A stretch of DNA of 64,000 nucleotides, from positions 117,603,166-117,667,165 of the forward strand of contig CM056576.1 in assembly GCA_029721435.1 (NCBI GenBank). Reading direction: 5' to 3'. The translations under genes and the position numbers were made by a program. Position 1 is the stretch's first letter. The number at the start of each line of letters is the position of its first letter. Shown here piece after piece: positions 11,753-21,269 of the stretch. This DNA comes from Gymnothorax reevesii. Its lineage: Eukaryota; Chordata; Actinopteri; Anguilliformes; Muraenidae. Under the pieces are notes generated by a model, which was given only the letters and a program-made list of their open reading frames with translations, did no database searches and was not told the origin of the DNA.

Positions 11753-12714
11753 GTGGGGTCATTTATGACCCCAGATGTATATTTTCATGAGCCGCTGATA
11801 TTTTAAATCAGAAAAATGTTTTCTTCATGGGGTTTGTCAAGTTATTCCTCCAACATTTATGACCCCAGAGATGTTGGAGGTTATGCTAGAGGGAGCTTTC
11901 TTGATTAATGAAGGTTTTGATGTGTGTTATGGATGAATATTGTTGATTTTTTTATTCTTATTTTGATTGTTTCAGCCTGAAATTTACAAAGCATACTGTG
12001 TAGCTATTCTGTTTGTTCTGTTTGTTTTCCTTATACATTGTGTTAATTTATCTACTACAGTGTATATCAAGGTTAATTTTCCTTGAAGGGTTGCCAGAAA
12101 CCTAATTGCTAACACATGTTTTGTATTAAGGCTCATCAAGTGAAGTACTTCCACCCTTTTTCTACCGCTGCATTCACTTGCTACTCATTTCTTGCCTTGA
12201 AGAAGGTCTCTGACCAAAAGCTTGCGAATTAAAGATTTTTGCACAGATTTGAGTGCGCAGATGCTTCCTCGTCTTTTTCTTGACCCCAGAGATATAAAAG
12301 TTTTTTTTTTTTTTGATAAAAGAGAACTCAGAGGCTCCGTCCCTCATCCAAAGCAACTTATAATTATTTTCATGCAGAGATACAAAATACTCACCCAGAG
12401 GGAGCACATACCGTCCATCAAATGACAAAAATAACTCACTTAATCTGTTGATCCCGTTAATCTGCTCAACATTTTAATTTTTAAATGTTTTTAGCTCCCT
12501 AGCATTTCATCCAGGTGAGATCAAAGTTTAATGATTTGGCCCTTGAACCAATATCTACCCCTGTGTAAATTTAGGTACAGATCGCACTATTAGTCTTTGG
12601 GGAAAAGTTGATGACAAAAAGACAAAGACAAACACAAACAAATGAAAACAAAATAAAAGTTAACCATTACAATAAAAAAAAATACATATTTCCTGGGGTC
12701 ATTAATGGTCCCAC
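11753..12714. mobile_element. possible DNA element bounded by inverted GTGGGGTCATTTATGACCCC motifs
   Basis: A 20-bp motif at 11753-11772 recurs inverted and diverged at 12692-12714 (CCTGGGGTCATTAATGGTCC). Between them lie two further TGACCCCAGAGAT phrases. The motif is itself palindromic, so the pairing alone is weak evidence. The sequence GAAGAAGGTCTCTGACCAAA near 12199 resembles 3'-tail sequences of some fish retroelements, but I cannot prove it. No target-site duplication was found. Confidence 0.25.
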
Positions 12715-14859
12715 ACAACTTTCCACTATTCTTGGCACATAAAAAGATCAATTAAAACCCTTAATTAATTACATTATTTCATTTAATTATATCTGTCATG
12801 CATAAATGAAGCTGTGTGGATATGTCTTTAAATAAAGTCATTAAAAATAAGCATTCTTGCATAAAACATAGTCGATAAAAACACTTGGTTGCTCGTGGGA
12901 CGCAACAGTTCATTTGTGTAGTCTGCCAATACAATTTAATTGGTGCTGTTGATTGAGAACTGAAATTATTCTCCTACAGTGCAATGCCATTTCTCTGAAG
13001 TTTTATAGAGACCTATATTTCCGTTAATAGAGAGAGAAAATAAAAATAAAGAAAAACTTTGTGTATGTAATATATACCTATACTAACTGATATGTCACCA
13101 TTGCATATATTGTGTAATCACACATAAGCCCTCCAATGCTATATTAGGTGGCATATACAAAATGTTGTTTGTTGTTGATCCAGTTCAATTGTCAGCAGTT
13201 AGAGCTCAGAAAGCAGACAATTTATTGAATCAATTTTTCAAAATTGCCCTAGATCACTGGGCTACAATGATGACTTATAGTTTGAATTGCGTGTCTAGAC
13301 GGTTTGTCTCCTCAGGTCCCTGATCACTAATTTATGAAACAAGATGCTGCTTCTCAGGTTTTACCTGCCCGCAAAATTTGAACATTCTGAATGTTACAAG
13401 AGAATGGACTGAGGACATTTGTTTTTTGTTAATGGTTATTTTGATGAGTTTTAGTGATGCTTGTCACCACTTCATGTCAACTGCTAACAAAAATCAATCA
13501 CATCAATCCTCATAATCTCAAGGAATTTTTTTCTCTATTTAGTTTGAGTAATCAACAATGGAAAGCAGTTGCCTGGCTGCATGAGCTACTACTTAAAGGG
13601 TACAGTTAAAACAACCCAATTAGTCCGTGCCCCATCGGCAAAAGGATGACAATTAATCAGATTAACTGATGCATCCCATTTCAACTGTGACAAAAGCTCC
13701 ACTTTGATGATGCGATCAGGGCGCTGCAGGGCAACTGGCAGCAGCGTGAGAACCTGACCCAGAATGCCACGGGAGACAAACTCACGGGACCAGGTGATTG
13801 GCTGATAATGGCCCCATGGTGGCAGTCCCCAAGGAAAAGCCAGTTGGACGGCTGTCTGATTCAGTGATGACACATGAAAAAAAATCTGTACAAAGAGCAG
13901 CTACAACAGAAAGCTTACACACCCTCCAACACTTTGATTCTGAGAAAATGATTTGGGATTTGGTGTTCTTTTGAGAATGAAATATTGCACTGCAGCAATG
14001 GGAGGGGTCATGAAAATCCAGTCGATTACTTTAAATTCAGTGGAAAAAATGTAAAGTTCTAAAAATGAATTAGTACAGCAAATAAATAAATAAAATTAGC
14101 AACATTTGACTAATTCTGTCTAATAGCCAAAGAAGGTCCTGACTGTGATTTGCAGACTGCGATCAACAGTGCAGTAGGATGTGTCATTCAAGTTAAGTTT
14201 CGTTTAGCCACAAACCAGAATGAAGAGCCCTGAATAGCAAGGCCCAAACTGAATAAAAAAACCTGCCGGCGGAGAGTCGATCCCTGAAAAGTTGATGAGT
14301 AAAACTAAGTGGGAGAAATCTCATGAGAAACCTGGCTATAGAGCAAGAGCTCATCTCCTTGCAATCATGCTGTACAGTAAGGAAGAATGGCTGTCAGAGA
14401 GATAAAAATAAGAAATATGTCACCGAAATACAAATGGGTTGGGGAGTTTACACAGTCTAGTTAACCGTTAACTCCTCACTGTATGCTCACATACCGTAAA
14501 TCAGGGCTTGGAGGTATCAACGGGTCAAATCCACAGGCTATTTGCAACAGTGTAGTTAGTGTTCATGGTTTTTTATTTGTTTTTTTTTTTGCCAGCAAAT
14601 TAATATTCAAAATATTATCAATTCACAGCTCGTTACTATAACAAAGCAAAAACAGGATGCAGGTGCCGTAGGCGGCAAACATCCTGATGTTGCAACACAG
14701 CATTGCTTTCAGCAATAGACGATCATCAGTCATTCAGTAACTCATGCACAGCTGAAAATCTAATAACATTTTTTACATTGACCATCAAACAAACATGAGA
14801 CTTTTTTGACAGCAAACAGGAAAGATTTCTTTCTAATATGAAAAAGCTGTATTTTTATA
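12715..14859. other. unique AT-rich sequence containing one weak exon candidate
   Basis: Apart from the weak exon candidate at 13700-13862, I see no gene or repeat structure here. Short poly-T and poly-A runs occur near 14580. Confidence 0.35.
13700..13862 (-). CDS. weak candidate exon of an unidentified host gene
   Basis: The minus strand is open for 94 codons over 13589-13873 and is GC-richer than its flanks. The peptide includes LPPWGHYQPITWSREFVSRG and LTLLPVALQRPDRIIK, which looks protein-like. A candidate acceptor (ATCAG) lies at the upstream side. Two possible donors exist, GTGAGT just after TGGTCCC and a later GTGGAG, so the 3' boundary is ambiguous. No homology is recognised and no function is assigned. 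Confidence 0.28.
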
Positions 14860-16476
14860 CACAAAACTCAAAACCAGTGAAGTTGGCACGTTAAGTAAAT
14901 CGTAGATAAAAACAGAATACAATGATTTGCAAATCCTTTTCAACTCATATTCAATTGAATACACTGCAAAGACAAGATGTTTAATGTACAAACTGAGAAA
15001 CTTTTATTTATTTTTTTTTTTGCAAATAATCATTAACTTAGAATTTAAAGGCAGCAACACATTGCGAACAAGTTGGCACAGGGGCCTTTTTACCACTGTG
15101 TTACATCGCCTTTCCTTTTAACGACACTCAGTAAACGTTTGGGAACTGTGGAGACCAATTTTTGATGCTTTTCAGGTGGAACTCTTTCCCATTCTTGCTT
15201 GATGTACAGCTTAAGTTGTTCAACAGTCCGGGGTCTCCGTTGTCGTATTTTACGCTTCATAATGCGCCACACATTTACAATGGTAGACAAGTCTGGACTA
15301 CAGGCAGGCCAGTCTAGTACCCGCACTCTTTTACTACGGAGCCATGCTGTTGTAACACGTGCAGAATGTGGCTCGGCATTGTCTTGCTGAAATAAGCAGG
15401 GGTGTCCATGAAAAAGACGTTGCTTGTATGGCAACATATGTTGCTCCAAAACCTGTATGTACCTTTCAGCATTAATGGTGCCTTCACATATGTGTAAGTT
15501 GCCCATGCCTTGGGCACTAATGCACCCCCATACCATCACAGATGCTGGCTTTTGAATTTTGCGCCTATAACAGTCCGGATGGTTCTTTTCCTCTTTGGTC
15601 CAGAGGACACGACGTCCACAGTTTCCAAAACCAATTTGAAATGTGGACTCGTCAGACCACAGAACACTTTTCCACTTTGCATCAGTCCATCTTAGATGAG
15701 CTTGGGCCCAGCGAAGCCGGCGGCGTTTCTGGCTGCTGTGGATAAATGGCTTTCGCTTTGCATTGTAGAGTTTTAACTTGCACTTGCAGATGTAGCAACG
15801 AACTGTAGTTACTGACAGTGGTTTTCTGAAGTGTTCCTGAGCCCATGTGGTGATGTCCTTTACACACTGATGTCGGTTTTTGATGCAGTACCGCCTGAGG
15901 GATCGAAGGTCACGGGCATTCAATGTTGGTTTTCGGCCTTGTCGCTTACGTGCAGTGATTTCTCCAGATTCTCTGAACCTTTTGACGATATTACGGACTG
16001 TAGATGATGAAATCCCTAAATTTCTTGCAATAGCTCATTGAGGAATGTTGTTTTTAAACTGTTCGACAATCAGCTCACGCATTTGTTCACTAAATGGTGA
16101 CCCTCGCCCCATCCTTGTTTGTGAATGACTGAGCATTTCAGGGAAGCTGCTTTTATACCCAATCATGGCACCCACCTGTTCACAATTAGCCCGTTCACCT
16201 GTGGGATTTTCCAAATAAGTGTTTGATGAGCATTCCTCAACTCTCTCAGTCTTTTTTGCCACTTGTGCCAGCTTTTTTGGAACATGTTGCAGGCATCAAA
16301 TTCCAAATGAGCTAATATTTGCAAAAAATTACAAAGTTTACCTGTTCAAACATTAAGTAACTTGTCTTTGCAGTGTATTCGATTGAATATAGGTTGAAAA
16401 GCATTTGCAAATCCTTGTATTCTGTTTTTATTTACGATTTACACAACGTGCCAACTTCACTGGTTTTGGGTTTTTG
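14860..16476 (-). mobile_element. near-complete Tc1/mariner element, 1.6 kb
   Basis: TA flanks the element at 14858-14859 and 16477-16478. The termini are CAAAAACCCAAAACCAGTGA-type inverted repeats: the right end matches exactly and the left end has small differences. They extend inward past GTTGGCACGTT and AAAACAGAATACAATGATTTG. The outer 20 bp differ from the CAAACCCCAATTCC elements, while the inner TIR and the transposase are close relatives, so this is a sister lineage. It encodes a full-length transposase frame on the minus strand with one stop. Confidence 0.92.
15090..16112 (-). pseudogene. Tc1-like DD34E transposase with one stop and a catalytic E-to-V change
   Basis: The frame starts at ATG 16112-16110 (MGRGSPFSEQMRELI) and ends with TAA at 15092-15090, about 340 codons, without frameshifts. 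An N-terminal helix-turn-helix region (AIARNLGISSSTVRNIVKRF) precedes a basic GRKPTLN-type hinge and the catalytic core: LWSDESTFQ, VMVWGCISAQGMGNLHICEG, LFQQDNAEPHSA and SPDLSTIVNVW. Two defects are visible. TGA at 16037-16035 stands where CGA (arginine) is expected, consistent with CpG decay. The third catalytic residue, expected to be glutamate 34 residues after the second aspartate, is valine (GTA, 15278-15276). Reading through the stop alone would therefore not give an active enzyme. Confidence 0.93.
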
Positions 16477-16484
16477 TAAATTAA

Positions 16485-16625
16485 CCCTCTCATGCATGAA
16501 TTATGATAAAATCAGTATGGATTTTTTTTACTAATATACAGCAGTGGCCAAAATTTCAGGCACATAAAGAGGAAAAAGCACTTTTAAACAGCTGTACACT
16601 GTAGTGACTTCCGTGCATGAAAGGG
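16485..16625. mobile_element. piggyBac MITE, 141 bp
   Basis: TTAA at 16481-16484 and 16626-16629 flanks the element. The termini CCCTCTCATGCATGAA and, on the minus strand, CCCTTTCATGCACGGAA form a 16-bp imperfect inverted repeat. CCC ends and a TTAA duplication are diagnostic of piggyBac-type transposition. The body is non-coding. It begins only 8 bp beyond the end of the adjacent Tc1 element. Confidence 0.8.
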
Positions 16626-16892
16626 TTAATGAAAAGGCTATGAAAGCTGAATAGGAGGTGCTGATGTCATTTCCATTCACCGAAATGTCAACATAAACTC
16701 ATGATTGATGTTCAACCTCAGATATGATGACAGAGCTACTATTTCACAACAATGTTAATTATCTGTTGGGGAATGAGAGCTGGGAAGGGGGACAAATGGC
16801 AGAAAGAGAGGAGCTATCAAATTCATTCTCAAAGCAGAATGGTTCATATGCAAATTCAGTACAAACTGAATTAATTTCTCCATCAAATAATA

Positions 16893-17755
16893 CACTATCG
16901 GTCAAAAGTTTTAGGACATCCCAATTTCTCCAGATCTTCATTGAAAATTATGCAGTTTAATGTCTCATTGTACTCTGGAATAAAATAATAGACATGATAG
17001 AACAAATAAACAATTGAAGTTAAAAAAGAAATCAGGGAATCAATTTCTAAATCAAAATGTATTCTAAGCTTTTGAATCAAATTAGTCACCTTTGGCAGAT
17101 TTCACAGCTGAACACACTCGTGGCATTCATTCTACAATGGAAATTAAATATTCTTCAGAAAGTTCTTCCCAACTCTGTTGCAGAAGTTCCCATAAATGTG
17201 TGGCATTTGTAAGTTGCTTTGCTTTCACAGTTCTGTCCAGTTCATCCCAAACCGTCTGAATGCGGTTTAAGTCTGGAGACTCTGCTGGTGACTCCATGTT
17301 TTCAAGCTTACCATCTTGTTCTTTTTTCCTAAGGTAGTTCTGGCAGAGCTTGGACTTATGTTTTGGGTCATTATCTTGCTGTAGGATGAACCCCTGATCA
17401 ACAAGGCGCATACCAGTGGGTACTGCATGGTGCTGCAGAATGTTGTGGTAGCCATTTTGGTTCAGGGTGCCCTTCACTCTGTACACGTCACCGACCCTGG
17501 ATCCAGCAAAACAGCCCCTGACCATTACGCTTTCTCCTCCATGTTTAACAGTTGATGTCACACACTGAGGAACCATCCTTCCACCTAATCGGCACCGTAC
17601 AAAAAACCTGGGTAACCTTACCTTTTGTTTAAATCTTCTGGCAGTTCACTACTTACCTTTGTACCATTTCAAGCTATTCATTGGACTGGAACTGCATACT
17701 TTTCAATAAAAAAACTGGAAAAATTGGGGTGTCCTAAAGCTTTGGACTGGTAGCG
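16893..17755 (-). mobile_element. Tc1/mariner element of a second lineage, internally deleted
   Basis: TA flanks the element (16891-16892 and 17756-17757). The left end CACTATCGGTCAAAAGTTTT pairs with CGCTACCAGTCCAAAGCTTT on the minus strand. At 863 bp it is about half the usual length: the 5' half of the transposase gene, including the DNA-binding domain, is missing. Confidence 0.88.
17080..17600 (-). pseudogene. C-terminal half of a Tc1-like transposase with E-to-Q at the third catalytic site
   Basis: The reading frame enters at the deletion junction near 17600, runs through RMVPQCVTSTVKHGGESVMV, GCFAGSRVGD and LQQDNDPKH (second aspartate), and reaches SPDLNRIQTVWDELDR. The position normally holding the catalytic glutamate is glutamine (CAG, 17258-17256). 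Thirty-eight residues separate it from the second aspartate, compared with 34 in classical Tc1. A TGA at 17129-17127 interrupts the frame before the terminal MPRVCSAV segment. The first catalytic aspartate is lost with the deleted half. Confidence 0.88.
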
Positions 17756-17757
17756 TA

Positions 17758-18508
17758 AATAATTTGGAAACTGTGCATATGGTGAAACCAGGCCATCAAT
17801 CTTATAACCCTGTAGGTGTTCCCACCAGACTACTCTGACTTCCCATCGGTGAAGCAACCTAAATTCCTTTAGAATGTTTTTTTATATACTTTTCAAAAGA
17901 CAATACAAGGTCTGTCAACGGAAAAGATAACACGTCAGCTCACCTACTGTACTTTATTGTGCAATTGTCAATTTGCATTTTGATGAGTGTTGAGCCAGCT
18001 TCCAAAAAAATAATGCTAATTTAAATTCTGTTTCAAGAAAGTGAATTTCTCCCTCGCTGATATGGGCAATGACTGCTCATGGCATAGCCCATTAATAACT
18101 CAGCATATGATTGCTTCATTACTAGATACCGAGGGGCTATAATCCAAAGGAATTCATAATATTTTCAAAAATGAAAACAAAGACAGAAACTAATTACTGG
18201 TTCTAATCTTATGAATGAGGGAAATTATAGTGAATACAGTGAGCAGTGCAGTATAACTGAACATGATGGACAAAATTGCTCAACCTCGCAATAGGGAGGT
18301 AAAATGAAAAGAAAAGTGGCCCTGATTTTTTTGTTTGTTGTTTTGTTTTAAGAGAAACCCGATGATAACATTTCAACTGATCCATCTTGTCCCTTCAGAT
18401 AGCCAGAGAAACATATGTGGGAATTCTGTTTCTCAGTAATAGGGGCTGTTTCTCAACATCTCTGGCAGATCTCTGGCAGATAGTTATTTTCTTGCAAAAT
18501 TGTGGGAA
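17758..18508. other. no recognisable feature
   Basis: Unique-looking AT-rich sequence between the Tc1 element and the THAP reading frame. Confidence 0.35.
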
Positions 18509-18868
18509 ATGGCGGAACAAATACCTATCAAATGCATTGTAGCAGGTTGCAGTAATGTATCCAAAAAAGGAGTCAGCCTTCATCAATTTCCAAAAGATGA
18601 AAAAGTAAGTAAAATTTGGGCGTCTCGGGTGAAACTGACTTGGGCAAAATGGCAAGGACCAAGCGACAATACTGTGATTTGTAGCGACCACTTCAACGAT
18701 TCCGACTTCGAAGATTAAGGGTTTTGGTCTGAGTTTGCGATGAAAAAGAGGAGAAAAATCTAGTCAGATGCTATCCCGAAAATCAAAAGTCCATTCGAGA
18801 GAGTAGCACCGAGGAACAGGGGAGGAAGAAGAGCAGATCAGGCACTGAAAAATGGAAGAAAATGAAGG
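18509..18868 (+). pseudogene. THAP zinc-finger reading frame, interrupted
   Basis: From ATG 18509 the frame encodes a nearly complete THAP domain: C9 and C14 in IKCIVAGCSN, the SLHQFPKDE block, W37, then C58 and H61 in VICSDHF. Together these give the C2CH zinc ligands and the invariant tryptophan. TAA at 18716-18718 interrupts the frame. In the same frame beyond it lie GFWSEFAMKKRRKI, a second stop, then SDAIPKIKSPFE, which resembles the AVPx-type box that closes THAP domains. It differs clearly from the THAP remnants at 7.0 and 28.3 kb. It may come from a P-element or Kolobok-type transposase, or from a host THAP gene copy. Confidence 0.75.
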
Positions 18869-19027
18869 TAGGCCGCTAATGAACAATTATAACACATTAG
18901 CTACGCCAGAGCTTCAGCAGGGCTTTCATTATAGACACTATAGAGCTTAATAGAGCGCTGGCTATGGCTAGCACTTGGCAGGCTTTGGCTTGCATTCCAC
19001 ATGTTTAGCGCCTTTTCTTCGCCATTA

Positions 19028-19134
19028 AGATGCTTTCACATCGGACGCGAAACGCGTGAATTCGCGTCTTTGCATTGACTTTGAATGTAATCTGTCGTAC
19101 TAAAAATTTGTTTTGCGTCCAGTGTGAAAGGGCT
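19028..19134. mobile_element. collapsed Harbinger-type MITE (terminal repeats only)
   Basis: The left end, AGATGCTTTCACATCGGACG, follows TTA. The right end reads, on the minus strand, GCCCTTTCACACTGGACGC and then a segment ending CAAAGTCAATGCAAAGACGC. The same terminus occurs at 22523, three times at 29503-29765, and at both ends of 48717-49697. Almost nothing lies between the two ends, so this is a maximally deleted copy. No matching TSD remains on the right. Confidence 0.6.
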
Positions 19135-19648
19135 TCCCCCTAGCTGCTGCTGCGCATCTAGTTGCATGCTGCCGCTGTTTCTTGACTCTTCTCTCGTGCT
19201 CTAAACTTTTTCTCTTCGTCAGATCATATTATTGTTTGACTCTAGCCTGACCAAATGCCGTACATAATCTACTGAGCTTGTTGGATGTCAGCTCAGGAGA
19301 GCATAATGAACGAAGTCAAATCAACATCAAAGTGTAGCACGCAGTTTGGCAAACTCGCGACCAGCTGATCAAGGAATTCGATTTTCATAACATAAATCTT
19401 GGTCATACGCTTTTAAAACGCAAAACTTATGTCGTTATAAATGGAGAACCAAACATCTGGATAATGCGTTTAGCAGTACCTTTCGCAGACGGCGAACGCG
19501 AGTGAACCACGGCCCTCTAGCCCATTTAGTGCGTTTCTGATTGCCCCTTAAGAAAACCAGGGTAAGATTAAATAAAAAATATACATATTGCCAATTTTTC
19601 TTTTGCTCATAATGTAAATCATATCAGATTTGAAGCACTGGGGCGACA
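19135..19648. other. no recognisable feature
   Basis: Moderately GC-rich mixed sequence between two MITEs. No coding or repeat signature was identified. Confidence 0.3.
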
Positions 19649-19656
19649 AAAACATG

Positions 19657-19922
19657 GGTTACACTTTACTTGAAGGTACCGTCATAAGAGTGACATAACA
19701 CTGTCATAACTGTTACATGTGTCATGTAACAGTTAAGACAGTGTCATGTCACTCTTATGACGAAGCTGTCATAATCAAGACAACCCAAACAATGTCAACT
19801 TGTCATCTCAAAAACCGAATGACACTTAATGACAACGTTTATGACATTTAAATAATATTTATGACACGTTCATCACTGTGTCATGTCACTCTTATGACGA
19901 TACCTTCAAGTAAAGTGTTACC
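19657..19922. mobile_element. hAT-type MITE with a perfect 8-bp duplication
   Basis: The inverted termini GGTTACACTTTACTTGAAGG and GGTAACACTTTACTTGAAGG (minus strand) continue inward as GTCATAAGAGTGACAT. The direct repeat AAAACATG flanks the element at 19649-19656 and 19923-19930. An 8-bp duplication is typical of hAT transposases. The inside is rich in TGTCAT/ATGACA words and includes a smaller hairpin (GTCATAACTGTTACATG against its inverse), so the transcript would fold back almost entirely. Confidence 0.85.
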
Positions 19923-19930
19923 AAAACATG

Positions 19931-20620
19931 TAATAAAGTGATCAAAATGATATTTTTACATGCCGTTGTACATATCGGCTATGCAGCGAATTGATCCTGA
20001 GTTCTTTATAAGAAGAAAGTGCGGCATTATCGACTGTAGCGATTCCCAGGGCAAGTAGAAAGTTACTAATTACTCCAAAACGGTTTGATATTATGGGAAA
20101 TGACTGCTGTGTTTGTTTTCTGGATGAAAAATTACATAAGGAGAGCCTGTTTGTGAAATTTAGCCCTCTCGACGCTGTAGTAGACACTCTAAATCCAAAT
20201 TGGATGCCTACAATATGTTCTGGAAAAGCTGGGACCTGGGCAGTGCGAGACTTAGAAAATATTGGAATGCTATGGAATGCTACAGTGCACGTGTTGGGCA
20301 ACTGATGCCATCATGTTTTTAGATAACAAGAGCATCCATAAAAAGCTCATTTCTTTACAAACATGAGTGAACACTGCTGGCTACTTTGTACAAAAAAAAA
20401 AAACCCTTTGCCAGTAAACCCCATTAGTGTCCCCAAAGACGAGTGAAGACTGCACTATGTACTGAAGAAGTTAATAACCAAAAACTTCCATAAACGCTGC
20501 TGTTTTCTCTGTGATTAAGGTCATCTGAAATGTACAAATGCACAGTGGTAATATGTCGTCAAACCTTAAAATTGTTAATGGTAATAATGAACATTGTGTC
20601 CTCAAGGCCAAAGAAAACAT
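19931..20620. other. no recognisable feature
   Basis: A plus-strand frame at 20093-20305 contains several cysteines near its start but matches no domain I recognise. The rest is unique AT-rich sequence with a poly-A run near 20394. Confidence 0.3.
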
Positions 20621-21076
20621 GACGCCCGTCATGAACATGGATCAGGAAGTGGACAGACAAGATGTTACCAATATCCAACAGACAACAGCCCCATGTGAGC
20701 TTTGACCTTTGTCTGTGACCTTGACCTTGGAGGGAGGGCCGTAAAAATGGTACACGACACTCCGCTGATGGTACACGTGTGTGTGAAATATCATGGATGT
20801 ATCTGAAGCGGTTGAGAAGTTATGCTCCGGACAAGCCCCATCTGGGCCCCATGTGACCTTTGACCTTTGCCAGTGACCTTGATCTTGACCGGGTGAACGA
20901 AATCATGGTGCGCGACACAGCGCCTAGTGATGGTGCACGTGTTTGTGAAGTATCACAAATGTAGCTCAAGCGGCTCAGGAGTTATGCCCCGGACAAGAAA
21001 TTGCTAACAGACAACAGACAGACGGACGGACAGACGGACGGACGGGGGTGATGACATAATACGTCCCGTCTTAAGA
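20621..21076 (+). repeat. GACGG-type repeat with tandem units carrying DR1 nuclear-receptor motifs
   Basis: Two direct units of about 150 bp (20694-20843 and 20844-21000) each begin with a TGACCTTTGACCT-like string, exact in the second unit, followed by further TGACCTTGA words. Both end near GTTATGC(C/T)CCGGACAAG. TGACCTTTGACCT is, on the other strand, two AGGTCA half-sites spaced by one base, the known DR1 consensus for receptors of the HNF4, RXR/PPAR and COUP-TF types. The element closes with ACAGACGGACGGACAGACGG and GTCCCGTCTTAAGACAGGCG. Whether the sites are bound is unknown. Confidence 0.6.
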
Positions 21077-21269
21077 CAGGCGTATAATAATAATAATAAT
21101 AATAAAAATAGTCCATCCTGGTTGGTATCTAGGTAAGGTTAAAAAGTCAACATTTCTCATGGTATAACGTATGTTAGGGTCATTGGCTTAGATTAATTGA
21201 AGATCAGCGTGGGTATCCTTGATGCTGAAGGACATATTTGCATTTTTCAGCAACATATGCAGTCTTCTA

